64,000 bases of DNA from JAJDYQ01 sp965214035. Lineage in GTDB: Bacteria > Pseudomonadota > Gammaproteobacteria > JAJDYQ01. Shown one piece after another: positions 42,841 through 51,116 of the stretch (positions are counted from its first letter, which is position 1; the number at the start of each line of letters is the position of its first letter). Location of the stretch: positions 2,418,001-2,482,000 of the forward strand of contig OZ243932.1 of NCBI GenBank assembly GCA_965214035.1. Reading direction: 5' to 3'. Below the pieces are notes generated by a model. It made no database searches and was not told the DNA's origin. It worked only from the letters and a program-made list of their open reading frames with translations. The position numbers were made by a program, and so were the translations under genes.

Positions 42841-43076
42841 GTACCGCTCCTGTGACTTTCGCTTTGCTACAAAGCAGGAATTTAGCTGATATGAACCAAT
42901 ATCGCCACCTATTTGTATTACCCTGAACCTTGGGTATAGCAGGGTAATTTGAGCCGGACTGCTGTCGCTGTAGTCCCGGGTCGTTTTTATATGGCCACTC
43001 TGCAACATTATACAGTTATATCAAAGCTCCCGCCCTCACATAATCCTCTTTCCATTCAATAATCAAGGAGGTAATG

Positions 43077-43385
43077 ATGAATATAGCAAGATTAATCGGT
43101 GGTCTGGTATTGTTGCTCAGTCTGGTGGGTGTAGCTGCTCATGCGCAGAACCCTGCTGAGGCCATCAACATTAATACAGCAGACGCGCAAACCATTGCGT
43201 CAGGTTTGACAGGCGTGGGTGAGGTGCGTGCCCAGGCTATCGTCGATTACCGGGAGCAAAATGGCAGGTTTGAAAGTATTGATGACCTGATCCATGTCAA
43301 TGGAATCGGAGAAAAAACTCTGGCGGCTATTCGGGATAGCCTGACGCTGGGAGAACCCGCGCAGGATACCAAACCCGCCGAATGA
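43077..43385 (+). CDS. ComEA-family helix-hairpin-helix DNA-binding protein, periplasmic
   Basis: AAGGAGG at 43065-43071 sits only two bases from the ATG at 43074 but five from the ATG at 43077, so the second is the better start (102 residues). A signal peptide (IARLIGGLVLLLSLVGVAAHA) leads to the (HhH)2 motif ININTADAQTIASGLTGVGE, then AIVDYREQNGRF and DLIHVNGIGEKTLAAIRDSL. Such proteins bind double-stranded DNA in the periplasm, in transformation-competent species drawing it inward. No other competence gene is in the window, so the role is by family only. Confidence 0.92.
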   Translation: MNIARLIGGLVLLLSLVGVAAHAQNPAEAININTADAQTIASGLTGVGEVRAQAIVDYREQNGRFESIDDLIHVNGIGEKTLAAIRDSLTLGEPAQDTKPAE

Positions 43386-43663
43386 TCCATACCCCATGGT
43401 GCGGCAGTCCCTTTCAGGGGCGCAATTGAATCATAGTGTTAAGCTGCTAAAATTTATGCGTTATTTGTGAAACCTACCCAATAATTACAACACTTATGCC
43501 AACAAAATGCCGTTGTTGTCAGAGTTGTTCTCCGACCTCCCTATACATCCATCTTATTTACAATAATCTGCAATCGCAGCTTTTGTAATTATTGATACAA
43601 GCATCCGAGTCCAATATTGTGGTGAGTCGACAGCAGGCGCAAATGAATTCGTTACGGTTCCAA

Positions 43664-45178
43664 CTATCTGTAGATATCTGAGTAGGATTCCCGTAAATCC
43701 TTTTTTTGCACTTTGCCCATCGCATTGCGCGGAAGTCTATCAACGCAAATGATACGTTTTGGAATCTTGTATTTTGCCAGCACATCGGTCAGCGCTTTTT
43801 TAAGGTGATCCTCGGACAGGTCGGCTTCGTCTCTGGCCACGATAACGGCAGTAACACCTTCGCCAAAATCCTGATGCGGCACGCCAATCACTGCACTTTC
43901 TGCAATTCCATCAATGGCATCCAGGGCAGCTTCGACCTCGGTGGGATACACGTTGTAACCACCGGAAATAATCAGATCCTTGTCACGCCCGACGATGTAC
44001 AGATAGCCCTGCGCATCGAATTTGCCCAGATCTCCTGAAACAAAAAAACCGTCTTCGCGAAATTCTGCCTCGGTTTTCTCCGGCATTCGCCAGTATCCCT
44101 TGAATACATTTGGTCCTTTTATCTCAATCATTCCAACTTCTCCTTGTTTCAATACGCTGCCGGATTCTGGGTCTGTTATCCGAACTTCAATCCCTTCCAA
44201 TGGCATCCCAACTGACCCGGCGTGACGCTCTCCTGAATATGGATTAGTCGTATTCATATTGGTTTCCGTCATGCCGTAACGTTCTAATATCGCATGCCCG
44301 GTTCGAAGTTCAAATACTTTGTGAGTTTCTCGGGAAAGTGGGGCCGACCCTGATACAAAAAGTCTCACTTGTGATACCAAATCACGATCAAACGTTTCGG
44401 ATCTCAACAGACGGGTGTAGAAGGTCGGCACGCCCATCATCACAGTGGAACGAGGTAGTTGATGCAGGATCTCAGCCAGGTCGAAACCAGGTAAAAAGAT
44501 TAAAGAACTGCCGGCAAAGAGCGTGATGTTGATTGCAACAAACAGCCCGTGGATATGAAAAATTGGCAACGCATGCAGTAAAACATCCTCTGATGTGAAC
44601 CGCCAGGCATTAGCTAAAGCTTGGGCATTAGAGCATAAGTTGCCATGCGTTAGCATTGCCCCTTTTGAACGGCCAGTGGTGCCCGATGTATACAGGATTG
44701 CCGCGAGCGCCGCTGAGCTGCGATCGACAGTGTCGAAATCACCCGACTTTGTTGCTGCGAGATCAATAATACTACCAGTACCGTCGCTAGCGAATGTTTC
44801 GACATTGGGGACATCGGCGAGATTAGCTACTTCTTGGAATTTTGTTTCTACTTCGGGGCGGCACACGGCAACTTTGGGGCTGGCATCACGAAGGAAGTAG
44901 TCTATTTCGGTAGCAGTGTATCCTGTATTCAAGGGTAGATAGATGGCACCTGCGCGAAGACAGCCCAAATAAAGGAATATGGCTTCAATCGACTTATCAA
45001 TTTGAGCTGCAACCCGGTCACCGGGCAATACACCGAGATCGACTAGCGCCCCTGCGAACTGGGCCGATCTCCTATCGAGATCGGCATAGCTGTAAATCTG
45101 ACCATCGTGAGTCTCTGCAAAGGTTTTTTCTTGATCAACGATATTGTCTTTAATGACACTATACAAATTGGCGTTCAT
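43664..45178 (-). CDS. matB: Malonyl-CoA synthetase (AMP-forming)
   Basis: Activates malonate to malonyl-CoA. The 504-residue ANL-superfamily ligase has the P-loop AAILYTSGTTGRSKGAMLTH, the A5-like YGMTETNMNTTNPYSGERHA, the hinge YLYIVGRDKDLIISGGYNVY and the C-terminal catalytic Lys in LPRNAMGKVQKKDLRESY. These, and the length, match MatB. The substrate assignment is secured by its place 5 bp after a malonyl-CoA decarboxylase gene in one operon with a TRAP transporter. MatB and MatA together turn malonate into acetyl-CoA and CO2. Confidence 0.94.
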   Translation of the reverse strand: MNANLYSVIKDNIVDQEKTFAETHDGQIYSYADLDRRSAQFAGALVDLGVLPGDRVAAQIDKSIEAIFLYLGCLRAGAIYLPLNTGYTATEIDYFLRDASPKVAVCRPEVETKFQEVANLADVPNVETFASDGTGSIIDLAATKSGDFDTVDRSSAALAAILYTSGTTGRSKGAMLTHGNLCSNAQALANAWRFTSEDVLLHALPIFHIHGLFVAINITLFAGSSLIFLPGFDLAEILHQLPRSTVMMGVPTFYTRLLRSETFDRDLVSQVRLFVSGSAPLSRETHKVFELRTGHAILERYGMTETNMNTTNPYSGERHAGSVGMPLEGIEVRITDPESGSVLKQGEVGMIEIKGPNVFKGYWRMPEKTEAEFREDGFFVSGDLGKFDAQGYLYIVGRDKDLIISGGYNVYPTEVEAALDAIDGIAESAVIGVPHQDFGEGVTAVIVARDEADLSEDHLKKALTDVLAKYKIPKRIICVDRLPRNAMGKVQKKDLRESYSDIYR

Positions 45179-45183
45179 TTTTC

Positions 45184-46515
45184 TTACCTCGTGGATCTGG
45201 ATTTGAAAAGTCTGGTTACTTCGTTTGTGGTAACTACTTCGTTGTTAGAGGCAAAAGCTTCATGATTTGACTCAATGTCAGCTATGACATAGAGATAATT
45301 GACCATCAAGCCGACAGCCTGACCTATTCCTCTATCAGATCGGTCTGCTAACCAGTTGATTCTCTCCAGCCGCGCGCCATTTCCAAGATGGAATCGAGCA
45401 ACAGGATCGTACGGATAACCTTTCGATTTTTCTTGCAAAAAATAGTGAGCGGCTAGTGGTAGTAAAACCTTACCTATGCTTTTGGCCTTTGATGCATCAT
45501 CTTGCCAACCAGATTCTTGTACAGCTTCTATTGCTGCTTTTTCGTCGGCATTGAGTCCAGCACTTTCTAGGGCATCTGATGTCAACCATCGCACGAATCC
45601 CGGAACCGGTGATAATGTGACAAAATTTTCAATGTGCCCTAGATCTTGACGCAGGTCGTCTATTACTTGTTTGATCAGAAAATTGCCGAACGAGACGCCT
45701 CGTAAACCCGCCTGGCAATTGGATATCGAATAAAAGACAGCAGTGTTGGCTTGCTCGGGCGTCAAAATTCCCCGTGTTTTAGCCAGAATCGGACTAATCG
45801 CATCGGGGATACTTTGAGTGAAGGCAACTTCAACAAAAATTAAAGGCTCATCCACTAGAGCTGGATGAAAGAAAGCGTAGCAGCGACGATCGGGGGGATC
45901 GATACGCCGACGCAAGTCATCCCAATCATCGATAGCGTGTACGGCCTCATATCGAATAATCTTTTCTAAAATCACCGCCGGTGTATTCCAATCGATACGA
46001 CGCATGACAAGAAATCCGCGATTAAACCAGGAAGACAGCAAATGATGGAAGTCGCTGTCCAATGCTTTTAAATCGGGATTTTCTCGCACCTGAGTCAGCA
46101 AAAACTTTCTCATTGAGACTAGGGCCCGAGTTCCTCCAGGCGCTAGATTTAAACGACGTATTAGTTCTTGGCGGCTTGGCTCTGCTGCATTGTGAAGCTC
46201 AATGGCAGATGTAGCATCCGGTGATTGTTGATAGCGTTCAATCGTGTCATTAAGAATCTCCAAGTCTGGACCAAAATCCGAAACCAGCAATTTGAAGAAA
46301 TCTATTTTATCTTGATCGCTCAAGCCTTCGTATAGTTCGAGCAATGACCTAGCCAGAGCTGTACCCGAAGCTTCCCCCCGACTTGATACCAGTGCCTTAG
46401 CCAATCCCCCTATATCTCTACTCACAGTACGATGGCTTGGTTCGAGATCCAATAACGCACGACCCCGGTCTGCGATCGTTGAAAATAGATCACCCATGAA
46501 GGTCATGCTACTCAC
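45184..46515 (-). CDS. matA: Malonyl-CoA decarboxylase
   Basis: Decarboxylates malonyl-CoA to acetyl-CoA. The 443-residue protein belongs to the MCD family: an N-terminal helical domain and the catalytic GNAT-like domain with CYAFFHPALVDEPLIFVEVA (His-Pro motif), VFYSISNCQAGLRGVSFGNF, LSPVPGFVRWL and the C-terminal PVARFHLGNGARLERINW. The Ser-His pair of the active site fits SPVPGF and the HLGNGA region. The ATG overlaps the dctM stop (ATGA). It precedes matB. In rhizobia the same pair with MatC transport forms the mat operon; here a TRAP system takes the transporter's place. Confidence 0.95.
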   Translation of the reverse strand: MSSMTFMGDLFSTIADRGRALLDLEPSHRTVSRDIGGLAKALVSSRGEASGTALARSLLELYEGLSDQDKIDFFKLLVSDFGPDLEILNDTIERYQQSPDATSAIELHNAAEPSRQELIRRLNLAPGGTRALVSMRKFLLTQVRENPDLKALDSDFHHLLSSWFNRGFLVMRRIDWNTPAVILEKIIRYEAVHAIDDWDDLRRRIDPPDRRCYAFFHPALVDEPLIFVEVAFTQSIPDAISPILAKTRGILTPEQANTAVFYSISNCQAGLRGVSFGNFLIKQVIDDLRQDLGHIENFVTLSPVPGFVRWLTSDALESAGLNADEKAAIEAVQESGWQDDASKAKSIGKVLLPLAAHYFLQEKSKGYPYDPVARFHLGNGARLERINWLADRSDRGIGQAVGLMVNYLYVIADIESNHEAFASNNEVVTTNEVTRLFKSRSTR

Positions 46516-47834
46516 ACCGCTGGCCCCATCAGAGCATCAGGTAACCAGGTTACAACACCAGGAAACACTGACAAAATCAAGATGGCCAGCACCATACAAA
46601 CAACGTAGGGCATGGACCCGATAAGAATCGTTTTTAACTTGACTTCAGGCACGATCCCGTTAATGACATAGAGATTTAGTCCAACTGGCGGTGTGATCAG
46701 GCCTATCTCCATGTTGATGGTTAGAATCACCGCAAACCAGTAGGGATCAAAGCCAGCGATTATGATGATCGGCACAAGAATCGGGGCAGCCATAAGGATT
46801 ACGGCCACCGGAGGCAGGAAAAATCCAGCCACCAGAAGAAATACGTTGATTGCCCCCATCAAAACCCAGCGGTTGACATCTAGTCCACCGATCCATTCGG
46901 CGATTGCTTGAGTGACAAACAGGCTGGAGAGCATGTAGGAAAAAACACCGGCCGCGCCAATGATGAACAGTATCATTATACTTTCACGCGATGAATCGCG
47001 AAGAACTGCCCACAGATCGGTAAAACTGTAAAGGCGGTAAATTAGAACTGCAGCGACTATACAAAAAAGAGCCCCGACAGCAGCAGTTTCAGACGGGGTT
47101 GCAACACCACCGTAGAGTGCGTAAAGCACGCCAACAATTATGAGTAAGAATGGCATCACTCGTGGCAACACTTCGAACTTTTGCGCCCAGGTGTAACTTA
47201 AGCCTTCAAGAGCCGAAGCTGTTCCTGCTGATTGGCGCCAGTTACTGTAGATCGACCAGGCGATGAAAAGACCAACCAAAAGCAGACCTGGCAATACGCC
47301 GGCAAGGAACAATCGCCCGATGGATGTTTCGGTCGCAATGCCATAAACGATCATGGTTACCGATGGCGGAATGAGAATACCCAGCGTCCCTCCCGCGGCA
47401 ATTGAACCTGTGGCCACGCCATCGGGATATCCGCGCTTGCGCATCTCCGGAATACCCATCTTGCCGATAGCCGCGCAAGTTGCAGGTGAGGAACCTGACA
47501 TCGCAGAAAATAACGCACAAGCTCCTAAGTTAGACGCCACTAAGCCTCCTGGCACTCGCGTCAACCAACGCTCCAGAGCCTCGTACAGATCAGTGCCAGC
47601 TCGAGTTGACGATATCGCCGCACCCATAATGATAAACATCGGAATAGATAAGAGAGCGAAGTTATCAAGCTTGCCAAAGAATAACTCTGGTAAAAGTTCC
47701 ATCGACGACAAGCCATCGAAAACCAAAAGAAAACCTGCAGAAACTATCAACAGACCTACGGCTACCGATACACCGGAAAATAGTACGGCTACCGTAACAG
47801 CGGCGACAATTGCGCCAAGAACGAGTGGATCCAT
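46512..47834 (-). CDS. dctM: TRAP transporter large permease (DctM)
   Basis: A 440-residue, about 12-helix inner-membrane protein of the DctM type, the ion-coupled channel of a tripartite ATP-independent periplasmic transporter. Typical patterns are AMSGSSPATCAAIGKMGIPE, GSIAAGGTLGILIPPSVTMI, GVATPSETAAVGALF and GLITPPVGLNLYVINGI. The start codon overlaps the dctQ stop by one base (TAATG) and the stop overlaps matA, so dctQ-dctM-matA are coupled. Malonate is the likely substrate from the operon content. Confidence 0.95.
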   Translation of the reverse strand: MDPLVLGAIVAAVTVAVLFSGVSVAVGLLIVSAGFLLVFDGLSSMELLPELFFGKLDNFALLSIPMFIIMGAAISSTRAGTDLYEALERWLTRVPGGLVASNLGACALFSAMSGSSPATCAAIGKMGIPEMRKRGYPDGVATGSIAAGGTLGILIPPSVTMIVYGIATETSIGRLFLAGVLPGLLLVGLFIAWSIYSNWRQSAGTASALEGLSYTWAQKFEVLPRVMPFLLIIVGVLYALYGGVATPSETAAVGALFCIVAAVLIYRLYSFTDLWAVLRDSSRESIMILFIIGAAGVFSYMLSSLFVTQAIAEWIGGLDVNRWVLMGAINVFLLVAGFFLPPVAVILMAAPILVPIIIIAGFDPYWFAVILTINMEIGLITPPVGLNLYVINGIVPEVKLKTILIGSMPYVVCMVLAILILSVFPGVVTWLPDALMGPAV

Positions 47835-48391
47835 TAGTAATCCTCCTCTATATCGTGATGATCGAAAACATCTGTTTCACTTTTCCAGGTTTCGATCATG
47901 TCGGAAGCCATTTGCACCACGTAGAAACCAAAGCCAAGTGGTAGTGCAATATAAGGAATCCAAAGCCTTACACCCCAAATGGTATCAGACGTCCAGTTGC
48001 GCTCATATGCGGTAAAAAATAACTCGAATCCATGAAATGCCATCACGCCTATGACAGTCATACTGAGGCCGAGCACAAATAATGCGAGCAGTTTACGTAT
48101 CTTGATCGGTAACAGCATCGGCACTAGATCAACATTTACATGGCCTCGTAAAAGCTGGACATATGGTAGGCCGATCAAGGTAGCGCTGATCATCAGATAC
48201 GTGACCGCTTCAGTTTGCCAAATGGTCGACTCACCGAGTACGAATCGCACCCAGATCATTTGGCAAGTAATAATTACCGATAACAGGATCATTAGAGCCG
48301 CGACGATTCCTAAAACGGTCGATATCGTCTCGATTGCTCGCGTAACGATATGTTTATCTGTAACACGTGATGCTGTGTGTTCATTGTTCAT
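47834..48391 (-). CDS. dctQ: TRAP transporter small permease (DctQ)
   Basis: A 185-residue four-helix membrane protein of the DctQ family (TVLGIVAALMILLSVIITCQ, WQTEAVTYLMISATLIGLPY, LLRGHVNVDLVPMLLPIKIR, IPYIALPLGFGFYVVQMASD). It links the periplasmic binding protein to DctM. The start region is odd: three copies of the heptamer ATGAACA give ATGs in three frames after GGAGGAGG; only the middle one (48391) leads into DctQ, while the first gives a five-codon leader. Confidence 0.93.
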   Translation of the reverse strand: MNNEHTASRVTDKHIVTRAIETISTVLGIVAALMILLSVIITCQMIWVRFVLGESTIWQTEAVTYLMISATLIGLPYVQLLRGHVNVDLVPMLLPIKIRKLLALFVLGLSMTVIGVMAFHGFELFFTAYERNWTSDTIWGVRLWIPYIALPLGFGFYVVQMASDMIETWKSETDVFDHHDIEEDY

Positions 48392-48410
48392 TGTTCATTG
48401 TTCCTCCTCC
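48382..48410 (-). promoter_or_regulatory. dctQ translation start with a triple heptamer repeat
   Basis: GGAGGAGG (minus strand, 48403-48410) is followed by three tandem ATGAACA units. ATG 48398 is four bases from the ribosome site and gives MNNEQ-stop; ATG 48391 is the DctQ start; ATG 48384 is in the third frame. A change in repeat number would alter spacing and leader, a possible translational tuning or slippage site. Confidence 0.6.
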
Positions 48411-48418
48411 AGCGTTAT

Positions 48419-48450
48419 CCCGAGTCGTCCCCAACCGAGAACGACTCGGG
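48419..48450 (-). promoter_or_regulatory. Intergenic hairpin between dctP and dctQ
   Basis: A perfect 10-bp stem (CCCGAGTCGT with ACGACTCGGG) and 12-nt loop without a T run, in the gap after the dctP stop. Such structures often protect the upstream binding-protein mRNA or partly stop transcription, keeping the binding protein in excess over the permeases. Confidence 0.7.
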
Positions 48451-48459
48451 TTTGGACCG

Positions 48460-49455
48460 CTACTCTACGGAGAGCGCCATATCGAGCAGTCGTTGTCCGC
48501 CTTTGGTTTCGTCAACAAATTTCTTCAACGAGGTGGCAATTGCAATCTCCTGCCAGGCATCAAAGTCTGCCTGGGTCATGCGAGCGATTTTGACATTAGC
48601 CTCCGCGAACTTATCCGCCGCTGCCTGATCAGCCTTTTTAGCTTCAGCAAGGTAAAAAGCCTCGGCTTTTTTCGCGCCATTCAACAGTGCCGCCTGTTGT
48701 GCATCAGTAAGATTCTCGAAGGTGGACTTGTTCATCAACATCGGTTGATACATGAACCAGAGCGCGACATCGCCAGCCGGGGTAAAGCAGCCGAGCTGTT
48801 CATAAAGACGGTATGAAACGAAACTCGACGACGATGTGTTGGCGCCATCAAGTACACCTGTCTGGATTGCGCTGTAGATTTCGGATGAGGGCATCGATGT
48901 GATCGAAGCACCGGCTCCCGCCATCATTTGTTCGAACGATTTCCCTGCAGCCCGAATCTTGAGCCCCTTGACGTCTTTCGGATTTGTAATACAACGATCT
49001 TTCGCACCGAATCCACCCGCAAGATATCCATGCACCAGCACCATGACATCGTCACTAGCCATGATTTTTTCCAACTCATTCATGAAAGGTGAATTTGACA
49101 GGCGAGCAGCATGATCGTGGTTCTTGACTAGACCCGGCATCAACGTGAGGTTATAGGCAGGCTGTTGACCTGCAGCATAGGCTAACGGAACGACCGTCAT
49201 GTCGAGCCTACCGCGGGTTAACGGACGGTATTGCTCCTTAGGTTTGAACAATGATTTCGACGGGTAAACCTTGAGTTCGAGTCCAACATTCGCGGCGGCA
49301 ACCTCATCTGCAACGATTTGAGCAACCTTGTGACGAACATCAGAAGTCGACCATTGGTGTGAAACTTTCAAAACCTTGTCAGCGGCGCCCACGGAAGCAG
49401 ACATGACAAGTGCGAAGCAACCGGCAGCAGCCGGTAAAGTGAGTTTGTTGAGCAT
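48460..49455 (-). CDS. dctP: TRAP transporter substrate-binding protein (DctP family)
   Basis: A 331-residue periplasmic solute-binding protein. The signal peptide is MLNKLTLPAAAGCFALVMSA with cleavage near SVGAADK. The mature part has KVSHQWSTSDVRHKVAQIVA, the conserved Arg region (LKIRAAGKSFEQMMAGAGAS), the hinge ALQTG-like YSAIQTGVLDGANTSSSSFV and LLMNKSTFENL-like PMLMNKSTFENLTDAQQAAL. It is the first gene of the operon, directly downstream of the operator at 49476-49508. TRAP binders often take organic acids; malonate is inferred from matA-matB downstream. Confidence 0.94.
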   Translation of the reverse strand: MLNKLTLPAAAGCFALVMSASVGAADKVLKVSHQWSTSDVRHKVAQIVADEVAAANVGLELKVYPSKSLFKPKEQYRPLTRGRLDMTVVPLAYAAGQQPAYNLTLMPGLVKNHDHAARLSNSPFMNELEKIMASDDVMVLVHGYLAGGFGAKDRCITNPKDVKGLKIRAAGKSFEQMMAGAGASITSMPSSEIYSAIQTGVLDGANTSSSSFVSYRLYEQLGCFTPAGDVALWFMYQPMLMNKSTFENLTDAQQAALLNGAKKAEAFYLAEAKKADQAAADKFAEANVKIARMTQADFDAWQEIAIATSLKKFVDETKGGQRLLDMALSVE

Positions 49456-49475
49456 AATTCCTCCTATTTAGGTAG

Positions 49476-49508
49476 TTTGTATGCAATAAGGATGTAATTG
49501 CATACAAA
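49476..49508. promoter_or_regulatory. Operator: 12-bp perfect inverted repeat in the dctP/gntR gap
   Basis: TTTGTATGCAAT (49476-49487) and ATTGCATACAAA (49497-49508) are perfect reverse complements separated by 9 bp. This lies immediately downstream of the candidate dctP -10 box and over the likely transcription start, the position for repression by the GntR/FCD regulator encoded divergently. Confidence 0.82.
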
Positions 49509-49509
49509 A

Positions 49510-49537
49510 ATTATGCATAAAAATACAATTCAGTCAA
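49510..49537 (-). promoter_or_regulatory. Promoter of the dctPQM-matA-matB operon
   Basis: On the minus strand TTGACT (49532-49537), a 16-bp spacer and CATAAT (49510-49515), five of six matches to the -10 consensus. Transcription would start within the inverted repeat at 49476-49508. Confidence 0.7.
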
Positions 49538-49563
49538 TACTATGGCAATTTAATAGCGAATAG

Positions 49564-49571
49564 TGTATACA
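49564..49571. promoter_or_regulatory. Half-operator-like TGTATACA before the gntR start
   Basis: A perfect 8-bp palindrome TGTATACA just before the TTG start codon at 49573, close in sequence to the arms of the main operator (TTGTATGC). It could serve autorepression of the regulator. Confidence 0.45.
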
Positions 49572-49572
49572 G

Positions 49573-50298
49573 TTGGCACCAAATGAAGAGGGTTTTAAAC
49601 TAGTGACGGAAGCGGCCCCTATCGAGAAACCTGGAAGAAAGAGTGTCTCAAAGTCGGCAAAATTACGCGATTTACTGGAAGATGAGATTGTCAACGGTAA
49701 TCTTAAACTAGGGGAACGCCTCGACGAGAACAAGCTCGCCGAGCGCTTCAACGTTTCACGTACACCGATAAGAGAAGCATTTCAGCAGCTGGAGGGGTCG
49801 GGTCTGGTGGAAACCATACCTAAACGCGGTACCTATGTTGCCACGATCGGGATACCGCAACTGATTGAAATGTTTGAGGTGATGGCCGTGCTGGAGGGCA
49901 TGTGTGCGAGACTCGCAGCCAGGCTAATCACCGACGCTCAATTAGAGGAATTGAATCGCCTTCTGGACGCTTGCTCCAGCGCAGAGGAGGCTGGCGATCC
50001 AGATGCCTATTATTATGAAAACGAGCTATTTCACGACTGTATTTACAAGGCAAGCCACAACAATTTTCTCGCCCAGCAAACCAGGCAGTTACAAACCCGC
50101 TTGAAGCCATATCGAAGGCTGCAGTTACGCGTTCGCAGTCGGCCCAAGCGTTCCTTGCAGGAGCACCGGGAGATTGTTGCCGCAATTGAAGCCGGCGATG
50201 AAACACAGGCGGAAACGCTTTTGCAAAAACATGTGAGCGTGCAGGGAGACCGCTTTACTGACTTTGCTGCCTCAATGTCCGAGCAGAATATGGAATGA
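49573..50298 (+). CDS. GntR-family transcriptional regulator, FCD type
   Basis: A 241-residue regulator starting with TTG. The winged helix-turn-helix is KLRDLLEDEIVNGNLKLGER, then LAERFNVSRTPIREAFQQLE and GLVETIPKRGTYVA. The C-terminal FCD ligand domain has EVMAVLEGMCARLAARLI, the metal/ligand His in ELFHDCIYKASHNNFL and EHREIVAAIEAGD. It is divergent from dctP, and its family's ligands are small organic acids, so malonate or malonyl-CoA would be the expected inducer, as for MatR in rhizobia. Length is normal. Confidence 0.93.
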   Translation: MAPNEEGFKLVTEAAPIEKPGRKSVSKSAKLRDLLEDEIVNGNLKLGERLDENKLAERFNVSRTPIREAFQQLEGSGLVETIPKRGTYVATIGIPQLIEMFEVMAVLEGMCARLAARLITDAQLEELNRLLDACSSAEEAGDPDAYYYENELFHDCIYKASHNNFLAQQTRQLQTRLKPYRRLQLRVRSRPKRSLQEHREIVAAIEAGDETQAETLLQKHVSVQGDRFTDFAASMSEQNME

Positions 50299-50345
50299 AC
50301 ACCGAGGTTACGTTTGAAGCGAAAGGTGGGAGACCGTAACAAAAA

Positions 50346-51078
50346 CTGTGTAAACCGCCTATCATTAACCTTAACTATAGATGAGGACAGGTATCATGAA
50401 AAAGCAAGAACTGAAAGCCTTCGCAGAAGATTCGCCAGGACAAGCGGGTTATCAACAAGGCCATCTACCTGGCCTTGGGGGTGGACCTGTCGGGCCACAA
50501 GGAGCTACTGGGTCTGTGGCTGGCTGAGCATGAGGGGGCCAAGTTCTGGCTGGCCATTCTCACGGAGTTGCAGACCCGCGGGGTGAAGGACATTCTGATT
50601 GCCTGCGTGGACGGGCTCAAGGGGTTTCCCGATGCCATCAGCAACGTGTTTCCGGACACACAGGTGCAGCTCTGTATTGTGCACCGGGTGCGCAATGCCA
50701 TGAAATAGGTGGTCTGGAAGGACGACAAAGCCGTGGCGGCGGATTTAAAGCCGATCGACCAGTCGGTCACCGAGGACGAGGCGCTGCTGGCGCTGGAGCG
50801 GTTCGCTGAACGCTGGGATGAGAAATATCCCCCTATCAGTCGTACCTGGCGCCAGCACTGACAAAACCTGAGCACCCTGTTCCGTTATCCGGATGACATT
50901 CGTAAGGCGATTTATACGACCAACGCCATTGAATCCCTGAACAGTGTGGTCCGCAAGGCCGCCAATAAGCGCAAGCTGTTTCCATCTGACGATTCGGCCC
51001 GGAAGGGAGCGCTGAACCGGTTTATCATTGAGTTTGAAGACCGACTGATTGACTATGTCTAACCGGCGATTTACACAG
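50346..51078. mobile_element. Decayed IS256-family element
   Basis: Ends carry inverted repeats CTGTGTAAACCGCC (50346-50359) and, reversed, CTGTGTAAATCGCC (51065-51078). Inside is a transposase relic (50396-51063): a short MKKQELKAFAE start, a large deletion, then NKAIYLALGVDLSGHKELLG, then CIVHRVRNAMK followed by TAG (50706), a second TGA (50861), and TNAIESLNSVVRKAANKRKL to the end. An intact IS256 transposase is about 400 residues. At 733 bp this is an internally deleted, non-functional copy. Confidence 0.85.
50396..51063 (+). pseudogene. IS256-family transposase relic
   Basis: The ATG at 50396 starts MKKQELKAFAE, then the frame is lost at a deletion that removes the DNA-binding part and the first catalytic Asp region. 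The downstream frame holds the second Asp (IACVDGLKGFPDAISNVFPD), an in-frame TAG at 50706-50708, a TGA at 50861 and the Glu-containing end TTNAIESLNSVVRKA. At least three lesions are visible. Confidence 0.85.
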
Positions 51079-51116
51079 AAATATTTACAGTCCCCGTATC
51101 CATGGAGTTTCTCTAT

